This document shows positions 57,896 to 64,000 of a DNA stretch of 64,000 nt, piece by piece. The DNA comes from Streptococcus sp. LQJ-218 (lineage in GTDB: Bacteria; Bacillota; Bacilli; Lactobacillales; Streptococcaceae). A program made the position numbers and the translations under genes. A model generated the notes under the pieces. It was not told the DNA's origin. It ran no database searches and was given only the letters and a program-made list of their open reading frames with translations. The stretch is from contig NZ_QQRU01000010.1 in NCBI RefSeq assembly GCF_003428885.1, forward strand, positions 31,641 to 95,640, written 5' to 3'. The number at the start of each line of letters is the position of its first letter. The first letter of the stretch is position 1.

Positions 57896-58612
57896 ATGAA
57901 AAAAAGATACCTTGTCTTGACAGCCTTGCTAGCCTTGAGTCTAGCAGCTTGTTCACAAGAAAAAGCAAAAAATGAAGATGGCGCAGCTAAGACAGAGCAA
58001 ACTGCTAAAGCTGATGGAACAGTCGGAAGTAAGTCTCAAGAAGCTACCCAGAAAAAAGCAGAAGTGGTCAACAAAGGAGACTACTACAGCATCCAAGGGA
58101 AATACGATGAAATCGTCGTAGCAAATAAACACTATCCCTTGTCTAAAGACTATAATCCAGGGGAAAATCCAACAGCCAAGGCAGAGTTGGTCAAACTTAT
58201 CAAAGCAATGCAAGAGGCAGGTTTCCCGATTAGCGATCAGTACAGTGGTTTTAGAAGTTATGAAACTCAGACCAAGCTCTATCAAGATTATGTCAACCAA
58301 GATGGGAAGGCAGCAGCTGACCGTTACTCTGCCCGTCCTGGCTATAGCGAACACCAAACAGGTTTAGCCTTTGATGTGATTAGCACAAATGGAGAATTGG
58401 TGACAGAAGAAAAAGCAGCTCAATGGCTTTTGGATCATGCGGCTGATTATGGCTTTGTTGTCCGTTATCTCAAAGGTAAGGAAAAAGAAACCGGCTATAT
58501 GGCTGAAGAATGGCATCTTCGTTATGTCGGAAAAGAAGCAAAAGAAATTGCTGAGAGTGGTCTCAGTTTGGAAGAATACTATGGATTTGAAGGCGGAGAT
58601 TACGTCGATTAA
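57896..58612 (+). CDS. ldcB: lipoprotein L,D-carboxypeptidase (LdcB/DacB, VanY family)
   Basis: A 238-residue lipoprotein. The signal peptide ends in a lipobox, LSLAACSQEK, with Cys at residue 19. A Lys/Glu/Ala-rich linker follows. The catalytic VanY-type domain (from about 75) has YSGFRSYETQ, SARPGYSEHQTGLAFDV (SxHxxGxAxD zinc motif) and EEWHLRYVG (third His). It removes the terminal D-Ala from tetrapeptide stems at the outer membrane face, shaping peptidoglycan. AAAGGAG precedes the ATG. Confidence 0.93.
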   Translation: MKKRYLVLTALLALSLAACSQEKAKNEDGAAKTEQTAKADGTVGSKSQEATQKKAEVVNKGDYYSIQGKYDEIVVANKHYPLSKDYNPGENPTAKAELVKLIKAMQEAGFPISDQYSGFRSYETQTKLYQDYVNQDGKAAADRYSARPGYSEHQTGLAFDVISTNGELVTEEKAAQWLLDHAADYGFVVRYLKGKEKETGYMAEEWHLRYVGKEAKEIAESGLSLEEYYGFEGGDYVD

Positions 58613-58808
58613 TACTCTTCGAAAATCTCTTCAAACCACGTCAGCGTCGCCTTGCCACAGGTATGGTTACTGACTTTGTCAGTTCTATCCGCAACCTCAA
58701 AGCAGTGCTTTGAGCTGACTTCGTCAGTTTTATCTGCAATCTCAAAGCTGTACTTTGAGCAGCCTGCGGCTAGCTTTTTAGTTTGCTCTTTGATTTTCAT
58801 TGAGTATA
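58612..58808 (-). repeat. BOX element with two boxB units
   Basis: A 197-bp copy starting ATACTCTTCGAAAATCTC and ending TTTTCATTGAGTATA. Between boxC and boxA lie two boxB units, each with a TGACTT(T/C)GTCAGT hairpin and a CAAAGC..GCTTTG-like hairpin. It begins at the ldcB stop and fills most of the gap before the rplK promoter. Confidence 0.92.
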
Positions 58809-58824
58809 AAAATAAACTTTTCTC

Positions 58825-58852
58825 TTGCAATTCTAGATAAATAGTGTATAAT
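58825..58852 (+). promoter_or_regulatory. rplK promoter
   Basis: A -35 TTGCAA (58825-58830) and -10 TATAAT (58847-58852) are spaced by 16 nt. Transcription would begin near 58860, giving a leader of about 70 nt that contains the L1-site hairpin. Confidence 0.82.
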
Positions 58853-58877
58853 AGATGAGTATGTGTAAAGCATACTT

Positions 58878-58915
58878 GTGGGAGGTAAAAAACTCTAAAT
58901 TACCGCCAAAACCAC
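58878..58915 (+). promoter_or_regulatory. ribosomal protein L1 leader hairpin upstream of rplK
   Basis: GTGG (58878-58881) pairs with CCAC (58912-58915). A 2-nt GA on one side faces 7 nt (GCCAAAA) on the other; then GGTAA (58884-58888) pairs with TTACC (58900-58904). This GUGGGAGGUAA structure matches the L1-binding mRNA site that mimics the L1 stalk of 23S rRNA. The base lies just before the AGGAGG ribosome site (58918-58923), so L1 binding would block translation. Confidence 0.82.
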
Positions 58916-58931
58916 AAAGGAGGATTTAAAA

Positions 58932-59357
58932 ATGGCTAAAAAAGTCGAAAAACTTGTAAAATTGCAAATCCCTGCTGGTAAAGCTACACCAGCTCCACCA
59001 GTTGGACCTGCTCTTGGTCAAGCTGGTATCAACATCATGGGATTCACAAAAGAGTTCAACGCTCGTACTGCTGACCAAGCTGGTATGATCATTCCAGTTG
59101 TTATCTCAGTTTACGAAGACAAATCATTTACTTTCGTTACAAAAACACCACCAGCTGCTGTTCTTTTGAAAAAAGCTGCAGGTGTTGAAAAAGGATCAGG
59201 TACACCTAACAAAACTAAAGTTGCTACAGTTACTCGTGCACAAGTACAAGAAATTGCAGAAACTAAGATGCCAGATTTGAACGCAGCAAACGTAGAGTCT
59301 GCAATGCGTATGATCGAAGGTACTGCTCGTTCTATGGGATTCACTGTTGTTGACTAA
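58932..59357 (+). CDS. rplK: 50S ribosomal protein L11
   Basis: A 141-residue ribosomal protein at the GTPase-associated centre, where it binds 23S rRNA and helps factor function and the stringent response. Typical features are [29 protein letters not shown] at the N-terminus and [24 protein letters not shown] in the RNA-binding C-terminal domain. Codon use is strongly biased. It forms an operon with rplA but with an unusually long 206-nt spacer containing RNA structure. Confidence 0.97.
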
Positions 59358-59384
59358 TCAATAACACAGTAGAAAATCTCACAG

Positions 59385-59483
59385 CAGTCTATTAGTTGCT
59401 TTTCTTACTAGGCAAGTGACTGAAGCTTGTACTTGGGTACAGCAAGGGAGCTTAACAAAGTAGGAAAAGAATCTAATAGACTG
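59385..59483 (+). other. long intergenic hairpin between rplK and rplA
   Basis: CAGTCTATTAG (59385-59395) pairs perfectly with CTAATAGACTG (59473-59483). After a 3-nt internal loop, CTTTTCTTACT (59399-59409) pairs with AGTAGGAAAAG (59459-59469, one wobble). At the tip, AAGCT/AGCTT and TGTAC/GTACA form further stems. There is no T run, so it is not a classical terminator. It might be an RNase processing site or part of the rplA control. Confidence 0.75.
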
Positions 59484-59487
59484 AAAA

Positions 59488-59545
59488 CCCGCAAGACTTC
59501 ATCATTTCGAGAAGTGACGTGGGAGATGAAAATCGATTGAACCAC
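59488..59545 (+). promoter_or_regulatory. second L1-site-like hairpin upstream of rplA, with a competing stem
   Basis: GTGG (59519-59522) pairs with CCAC (59542-59545). GA then faces a 7-nt strand (GATTGAA), followed by GAT (59525-59527) with ATC (59532-59534) closing a GAAA tetraloop. The 4-bp stem and 2/7 internal loop are the same as in the rplK leader. The GTGGG strand can instead pair with CCCGC (59488-59492), extended by ACTTC/GAAGT, giving a mutually exclusive hairpin. Confidence 0.65.
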
Positions 59546-59563
59546 TTACAAGGAGAATAGAAA

Positions 59564-60253
59564 ATGGCTAAAAAAAGCAAACAACTTCGTGCTGCTCTTG
59601 AGAAAATCGACAGCACAAAAGCATACAGCGTAGAAGAAGCTGTAGCACTTGCAAAAGAAACTAACTTTGCAAAATTTGACGCAACTGTAGAAGTTGCTTA
59701 CAACTTGAACATCGACGTTAAAAAAGCTGACCAACAAATCCGTGGAGCAATGGTATTGCCAAACGGTACTGGTAAAACTTCACGCGTTCTTGTTTTCGCA
59801 CGTGGTGCAAAAGCTGAAGAAGCAAAAGCTGCTGGTGCAGATTTTGTTGGTGAAGATGACCTTGTTGCTAAAATCAACGACGGTTGGTTGGACTTCGACG
59901 TAGTTATCGCTACACCTGACATGATGGCTCTTGTTGGACGTCTTGGACGTGTCCTTGGACCACGTAACTTGATGCCAAACCCTAAAACTGGTACTGTAAC
60001 TATGGATGTTGCTAAAGCAGTTGAAGAGTCTAAAGGTGGTAAAATTACTTACCGTGCTGACCGTGCAGGTAACGTTCAAGCAATCATCGGTAAAGTATCA
60101 TTTGAAGCTGAAAAATTGGTTGAAAACTTCAAAGCTTTCAACGAAACAATCCAAAAAGCAAAACCAGCTACAGCTAAGGGAACTTACGTAACAAACTTGA
60201 CTATCACAACTACTCAAGGTGTTGGTATCAAAGTTGACGTAAACTCACTTTAA
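59564..60253 (+). CDS. rplA: 50S ribosomal protein L1
   Basis: A 229-residue two-domain protein that binds the L1 stalk of 23S rRNA and assists E-site tRNA release. It is also the translational repressor of its own operon. The signatures are [55 protein letters not shown] and [27 protein letters not shown] precedes the ATG. A terminator (AACGAG/CTCGTT with T run) follows. Confidence 0.97.
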
Positions 60254-60272
60254 TCAGTAGTTTATACCAGAG

Positions 60273-60297
60273 AACGAGTGCGAAAGTGCTCGTTTTT
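60273..60297 (+). terminator. terminator after rplA
   Basis: AACGAG (60273-60278) pairs with CTCGTT (60289-60294), with partial pairing inward, followed by a T run. Confidence 0.85.
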
Positions 60298-60433
60298 TGC
60301 TTGGTTTTGCAACCAAAGAAGGAAGAACTGAGCTATTTTGCTCTTGATTTGAAAAAGGAAATGGAGTTTTGCTTTCTTCTTTTGGAGAAAATATGCTATA
60401 ATAGAGAGTAAAAACTTTGAAAGAAAGAAAAAG

Positions 60434-60946
60434 ATGAACTTAAAAGATTACATTGCAACAATTGAAAATTATCCAAAGGAGGGTATTACCTTCCGTGATA
60501 TCAGTCCTTTGATGGCTGATGGAAACGCTTATAGCTACGCTGTTCGTGAAATTGTTCAGTATGCTACTGACAAGAAAATTGACATGGTTGTAGGGCCTGA
60601 GGCTCGTGGCTTTATCGTGGGTTGTCCAGTTGCCTTTGAGTTAGGAATTGGTTTTGCGCCTGTTCGTAAGCCAGGTAAATTACCACGCGAAGTCATTTCT
60701 GCTGACTATGAAAAAGAGTATGGTGTTGATACCTTGACTATGCACGCGGATGCCATCAAGCCAGGTCAACGTGTTCTTATCGTAGATGACCTTTTGGCAA
60801 CAGGTGGAACTGTTAAGGCAACCATCGAGATGATTGAGAAACTTGGCGGTGTTGTGGCAGGTTGTGCCTTCCTTGTTGAATTGGATGAATTGAACGGTCG
60901 TGAAAAAATCGGTGACTACGACTACAAAGTTTTGATGCATTATTAA
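60434..60946 (+). CDS. apt: adenine phosphoribosyltransferase
   Basis: A 170-residue purine salvage enzyme that joins adenine and PRPP to AMP. The PRPP motif is [17 protein letters not shown], with FRDISPLM and [14 protein letters not shown] upstream, all standard. A TGC-TATAAT extended -10 (60397-60402) lies 31 nt before the ATG. A terminator follows, so it is monocistronic. Confidence 0.96.
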   Translation: MNLKDYIATIENYPKEGITFRDISPLMADGNAYSYAVREIVQYATDKKIDMVVGPEARGFIVGCPVAFELGIGFAPVRKPGKLPREVISADYEKEYGVDTLTMHADAIKPGQRVLIVDDLLATGGTVKATIEMIEKLGGVVAGCAFLVELDELNGREKIGDYDYKVLMHY

Positions 60947-60950
60947 TGAA

Positions 60951-60973
60951 AAACAGTCCCTAGGACTGTTTTC
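60951..60973 (+). terminator. terminator after apt
   Basis: AAAACAGTCC (60951-60960) and GGACTGTTTT (60964-60973) form a 10-bp stem with a 3-nt loop. The last four T are part of the stem, so it could also work in the opposite direction. Confidence 0.82.
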
Positions 60974-61019
60974 TCTACATTAGGATATAAAAATAGACTA
61001 TAGCTAGTTAGAGAAAAAG

Positions 61020-61036
61020 TATAATTGAAAACTATA
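61020..61036 (+). promoter_or_regulatory. MET box upstream of metA
   Basis: TATAATTGAAAACTATA matches the streptococcal MET-box consensus TATAGTTTNAAACTATA at most positions. A probable promoter with TATAAT at about 61046-61051 follows. It suggests joint MtaR/MetR control with metEF at 28.9 kb. Confidence 0.72.
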
Positions 61037-61128
61037 TCTTCTTGCAGTATAATAAAAGGACTAAGTGTTTGGGATTTGATTTCAAATACATGCAATTATT
61101 TCTGAAAGTATACAGTTAGGAGAGGGCT

Positions 61129-62073
61129 ATGCCGATTCGAATTGATAAAAAATTGCCAGCTGTTGAGATTTTACGTACAGAGAACATCTTTGTCATGGAC
61201 GATCAACGTGCTGCCCATCAAGATATCCGTCCCTTAAAAATTTTAATTTTAAATCTCATGCCACAGAAAATGGTTACAGAGACCCAGTTGCTACGTCATT
61301 TGGCCAATACGCCTCTGCAACTAGATATTGATTTTCTCTATATGGAAAGCCATCGTTCTAAAACAACTCGTTCAGAACACATGGAGACCTTTTATAAAAC
61401 CTTTCCTGAAGTCAAGGATGAGTATTTTGATGGGATGATTATCACAGGCGCTCCGGTTGAGCATTTATCATTTGAGGAAGTGGACTATTGGGAGGAATTC
61501 AGTCAGGTGATTGAGTGGTCCAAGACCCATGTTTATTCTACCCTTCATATCTGTTGGGGTGCTCAGGCTGGACTTTATCTGCGCTATGGGGTGGAAAAAC
61601 GTCAAATGGACAGTAAGTTATCGGGTATCTATCCTCAGGATACTTTAAAGGAGGGGCACCTTCTCTTTAGAGGATTTGACGATAGCTATGTATCCCCTCA
61701 TTCTCGACATACGGAGATTTCTAAGGATGAGATTTTAAACAAAACCAATCTTGAGATTTTATCAGAGGGTCCTCAGGTTGGGGTTTCGATTTTGGCCAGT
61801 CGTGATTTACGAGAAATTTATAGTTTTGGGCATTTGGAATATGACCGAGATACCTTGGCAAAAGAGTATTTTAGGGATCGTGATGCAGGTTTAGACCCAC
61901 ATATTCCAGAAAATTACTTTAAGGATGATGATGTCAATCAGACTCCTTGTCTTTGTTGGTCTTCATCAGCAGCCCTCTTTTTCAGTAACTGGGTGAATTA
62001 TGCGGTCTATCAAGAAACGCCTTTTGACTGGAGAAAAATAGAAGATGATGTATCTGCATTTGGTTATTTATAA
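61129..62073 (+). CDS. metA: homoserine O-acyltransferase MetA (acetyl- or succinyltransferase)
   Basis: A 314-residue enzyme that activates homoserine for methionine synthesis. The family core is [24 protein letters not shown], with the catalytic Cys in [12 protein letters not shown], His in [10 protein letters not shown] and Glu in [15 protein letters not shown]. MetA proteins of Firmicutes are often acetyltransferases; the residue pair ahead of the active site that fixes acyl choice was not resolved here. AGGAGAGGG precedes the ATG. dnaD follows 8 nt downstream. Confidence 0.93.
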   Translation: MPIRIDKKLPAVEILRTENIFVMDDQRAAHQDIRPLKILILNLMPQKMVTETQLLRHLANTPLQLDIDFLYMESHRSKTTRSEHMETFYKTFPEVKDEYFDGMIITGAPVEHLSFEEVDYWEEFSQVIEWSKTHVYSTLHICWGAQAGLYLRYGVEKRQMDSKLSGIYPQDTLKEGHLLFRGFDDSYVSPHSRHTEISKDEILNKTNLEILSEGPQVGVSILASRDLREIYSFGHLEYDRDTLAKEYFRDRDAGLDPHIPENYFKDDDVNQTPCLCWSSSAALFFSNWVNYAVYQETPFDWRKIEDDVSAFGYL

Positions 62074-62081
62074 GAGGAATT

Positions 62082-62759
62082 ATGACATATTTAGACGCTT
62101 TTAAATCAGGGAACTTGGTTTTACCGAGTGCCCTGCTCTTGCATTTTAAGGAACTCTTTCCTTCTAGCGATGATTTTCTAGTCTGGCAATTTTTCTATTT
62201 GCAAAATACGACGGGTTTGGAAGAAATGTCACCAAGCCAGATTGCTGAAAGGATTGGCAAGGAAATTTCGGATGTCAATCAGGCTATTTCCAATTTGACA
62301 GAGAGGGGACTGCTTCAGTATCGAACGATTGAATTAAATGGTGAAATTGAATTGCTTTTTGATGCTAGTTTGGCATTGGAACGTTTGGATGACCTGCTTG
62401 GAGCAGCTCATTCGAGTTCAGACCAGCTAACATCTCAAAATCAGCTCAAGGATTTGGTGGAAATCTTCCAGCAGGAATTAGGGCGCTTGTTGACTCCTTT
62501 TGAGATTGAGGATTTGACCAAGACACTAAAGGAAGATGGGACCAGTGCTGACTTGATTAAGGAAGCTCTTCGTGAAGCTGTTTTGAATGGAAAACCAAAC
62601 TGGAAGTACATCCAGGCGATTTTGAGAAACTGGCGCCATGAAGGTATCAAAAGTGTGGCTCAAGTGGAGGCTAAGCGGGCAGAAAGAGAAGCAAGTAATC
62701 CTCAGTTGACACAGGTATCGGCAGATTTCAAAAATGCCATGGATCTATGGAAGGATTAA
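62082..62759 (+). CDS. dnaD: DnaD-family replication initiation/primosome protein
   Basis: A 225-residue protein. The N-terminal winged-helix domain has MSPSQIAERIGKEISDVNQAISNLTERGLLQYR. The C-terminal DnaD-like domain (about 120-200) ends with the YxxxIxxNW motif (WKYIQAILRNWRHEGI). In B. subtilis DnaD acts with DnaB and DnaI to load helicase at oriC and at PriA restart sites. AGAGGAATT precedes the ATG. Confidence 0.9.
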   Translation: MTYLDAFKSGNLVLPSALLLHFKELFPSSDDFLVWQFFYLQNTTGLEEMSPSQIAERIGKEISDVNQAISNLTERGLLQYRTIELNGEIELLFDASLALERLDDLLGAAHSSSDQLTSQNQLKDLVEIFQQELGRLLTPFEIEDLTKTLKEDGTSADLIKEALREAVLNGKPNWKYIQAILRNWRHEGIKSVAQVEAKRAEREASNPQLTQVSADFKNAMDLWKD

Positions 62760-62792
62760 TCCATGTAAGCAGGCTTGAAATCCGAGTAAGAT

Positions 62793-62821
62793 TTGCAAGC
62801 TGTGTATAATTGTGATAAAAT
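62793..62821 (+). promoter_or_regulatory. tpiA promoter
   Basis: A -35 TTGCAA (62793-62798) and -10 TAAAAT (62816-62821) are spaced by 17 nt, with TG at the extended position. The strong promoter suits the high-expression codon use of tpiA. Confidence 0.8.
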
Positions 62822-62856
62822 AAATAGAAAATAAAATGAAAAAAGAGGTATGTGAA

Positions 62857-63615
62857 ATGTCACGTAAACCATTTATCGCTGGTAACTGGAAAATGAACAA
62901 AAACCCAGAAGAAGCAAAAGCATTCGTTGAAGCTGTAGCATCAAAACTTCCTTCATCAGATCTTGTTGAAGCAGGTATCGCAGCTCCTGCAGTTGATTTG
63001 ACAACTGTTCTTGCTGCAGCTAAAGGTTCAAACCTTAAAGTTGCTGCTCAAAACTGTTACTTTGAAAATGCTGGTGCTTTCACTGGTGAAACTAGCCCAC
63101 AAGTTTTGAAAGAAATCGGTACTGACTACGTTGTTATTGGTCACTCAGAACGCCGTGACTACTTCCATGAAACAGACGAAGATATCAACAAAAAAGCAAA
63201 AGCAATCTTTGCAAACGGTATGGTTCCAATCATCTGTTGTGGTGAGTCACTTGAAACTTACGAAGCTGGAAAAGCAGCTGAGTTTGTAGGTGCCCAAGTA
63301 TCTGCTGCATTGGCTGGATTGACTGCTGAACAAGTTGCTGCCTCAGTTATCGCTTATGAGCCAATCTGGGCTATCGGTACTGGTAAATCAGCTTCACAAG
63401 ACGATGCACAAAAAATGTGTAAAGTGGTTCGTGACGTTGTAGCTGCTGACTTCGGTCAAGAAGTTGCTGACAAAGTTCGTGTTCAATACGGTGGTTCAGT
63501 GAAACCTGAAAACGTTGCAGAATACATGGCTTGTCCAGACGTTGACGGTGCCCTTGTAGGTGGTGCGTCACTTGAAGCAGAAAGCTTCTTGGCTTTGCTT
63601 GACTTTGTAAAATAA
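62857..63615 (+). CDS. tpiA: triosephosphate isomerase
   Basis: A 252-residue TIM-barrel enzyme that interconverts dihydroxyacetone phosphate and glyceraldehyde-3-phosphate in glycolysis. Lys is in AGNWKMNKN, His in [11 protein letters not shown], and the catalytic Glu in [15 protein letters not shown]; the phosphate loop is GGSVKPENV. An in-frame ATG at 62836 precedes it, but GAGGTATGTGAA lies before ATG 62857 and the family start is [13 protein letters not shown], so 62857 is used. An IS element begins 1 nt beyond the stop. Confidence 0.96.
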   Translation: MSRKPFIAGNWKMNKNPEEAKAFVEAVASKLPSSDLVEAGIAAPAVDLTTVLAAAKGSNLKVAAQNCYFENAGAFTGETSPQVLKEIGTDYVVIGHSERRDYFHETDEDINKKAKAIFANGMVPIICCGESLETYEAGKAAEFVGAQVSAALAGLTAEQVAASVIAYEPIWAIGTGKSASQDDAQKMCKVVRDVVAADFGQEVADKVRVQYGGSVKPENVAEYMACPDVDGALVGGASLEAESFLALLDFVK

Positions 63616-63616
63616 T

Positions 63617-64000
63617 GGCTCTTTGTCAACTATAGTGGGTTGAAGTAAGCTAGGATCGAGAAAGGACAAATTTTGTCTTTTCTTTTTTGATGTTCAGAGC
63701 TATAAAAATCCTTTTTTTGAAGTTTTCAAAGTTCCGAAAGTCCAAAGGCGCTTCGTTTGATAAGTTTGATGAGATTATTGGTCGCCTCCAATTTTGCGTT
63801 GGAATAAGGTAATTGAAGAGAGTTGATGATTTTCTCTTTGTTCTTTAGAAAGGTTTTAAAGACAGTCTGAAAAATAGGATGAACCTGCTTCAGATTGTCC
63901 TCAATGAGTCCGAAAAATTTCTCAGGGTCTTTGTTCTGAAAGTGAAAAAGTAAGAGTTGATAGATCTGATAGTGGTGTTTCAAGTCTTCTGAATAGCTTA
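63617..64000 (-). mobile_element. IS1167-like (ISL3 family) insertion sequence, one end, running off the window
   Basis: From 63617 the sequence GGCTCTTTGTCAACTATAG reads as the terminal inverted repeat of IS1167-type elements. The transposase 3' end follows on the minus strand. The other end lies beyond the window, so target-site duplication cannot be checked. It sits 1 nt after the tpiA stop codon, so tpiA has no separate terminator of its own. Confidence 0.85.
63650..64000 (-). pseudogene. ISL3-family transposase, C-terminal part with frameshift
   Basis: On the minus strand the frame from the window edge reads SYSEDLKHHYQIYQLLLFHF, then KIINSLQLPYSNAKLEATNN and LIKLIKRSAFG. This is the C-terminal DDE-transposase end of ISL3 elements such as IS1167. 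After SAFG one extra base near 63741-63743 shifts the frame to a stop at 63726. Without it the frame reads FRNFENFKKRI and continues to a TAG at 63650-63652. The protein is thus probably damaged, at least in this copy. Confidence 0.85.

Noticed and set aside
1..64000. tRNA, rRNA and CRISPR arrays
   Set aside because: No cloverleaf-like sequences ending in CCA, no rRNA segments and no regularly spaced direct repeats with unique spacers were seen on either strand.

Overview
The window is a low-GC Firmicute chromosome segment that reads as a Streptococcus of the mitis group (S. mitis/oralis, close to S. pneumoniae). Supporting this are the gmk-rpoZ-priA-fmt-rsmB-phpP-stkP order, the mevalonate pair mvaS-mvaA, the scr sucrose locus, the murM-murN pair, three BOX repeats, MtaR-type MET boxes and the end of an IS1167-like ISL3 element. 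Most genes are core housekeeping genes. No rRNA, tRNA or CRISPR array is visible.

Layout. 1-7.8 kb: end of gmk, rpoZ, priA, fmt, rsmB, and the overlapping phosphatase/kinase pair phpP-stkP; StkP ends in a poly-serine tail after only three PASTA repeats. 7.8-11.6 kb: a split ThrE-type exporter and mvaS-mvaA. 11.6-17.6 kb: sucrose locus (scrR-scrB on the minus strand, divergent scrA, then scrK) with operators between. 17.6-18.5 kb: a TVP38/DedA-like membrane protein and a MITE-like inverted-repeat element.

18.6-27.9 kb is the accessory region, an A+T-rich defence island. It holds an AbiH-family gene and then a type IC restriction-modification operon in the order hsdM - rhuM - hsdS - PrrC-like ATPase - hsdR. 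hsdM carries one in-frame TAA. hsdS has three tandem 12-bp units encoding a 4-residue repeat between its two target-recognition domains, the arrangement that sets spacer length in EcoR124-type enzymes. The ATPase between hsdS and hsdR has the length, position and apparent Arg/Glu/His triad of the tRNA anticodon nuclease PrrC. This is the most interesting system in the window.

28-40.5 kb: a YbgA/DUF1722 protein and a pyrimidine-dimer glycosylase-like protein, metE-metF under a MET box, pnp behind a ~500-nt structured leader containing a tandem 112-bp repeat, cysE, a double-GNAT protein, cysS, mrnC, a CdaR/PucR-like regulator and msmK with a cre site. 40.6-49.4 kb: a truncated amino-acid permease remnant, recJ, rnjB (RNase J2), estA, a frameshifted murM, intact murN and a membrane-anchored matrixin-like protease. 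49.4-58.6 kb: uvrC, a small membrane protein, nitroreductase, pepV, a uracil-DNA glycosylase-family protein, rhodanese, brnQ, an M42 aminopeptidase, a HIT protein and a lipoprotein LD-carboxypeptidase. 58.6-64 kb: a BOX element, rplK and rplA each preceded by an L1-site-like RNA hairpin, apt, metA under a second MET box, dnaD, tpiA, and an IS1167-like element starting 1 nt after the tpiA stop and running off the window.

Four genes look broken or frameshifted: hsdM (nonsense), murM (1-nt deletion), the permease remnant (5' deletion) and the IS transposase (1-nt insertion). Family assignments come from recognised motifs and recalled family knowledge; no database search was run.
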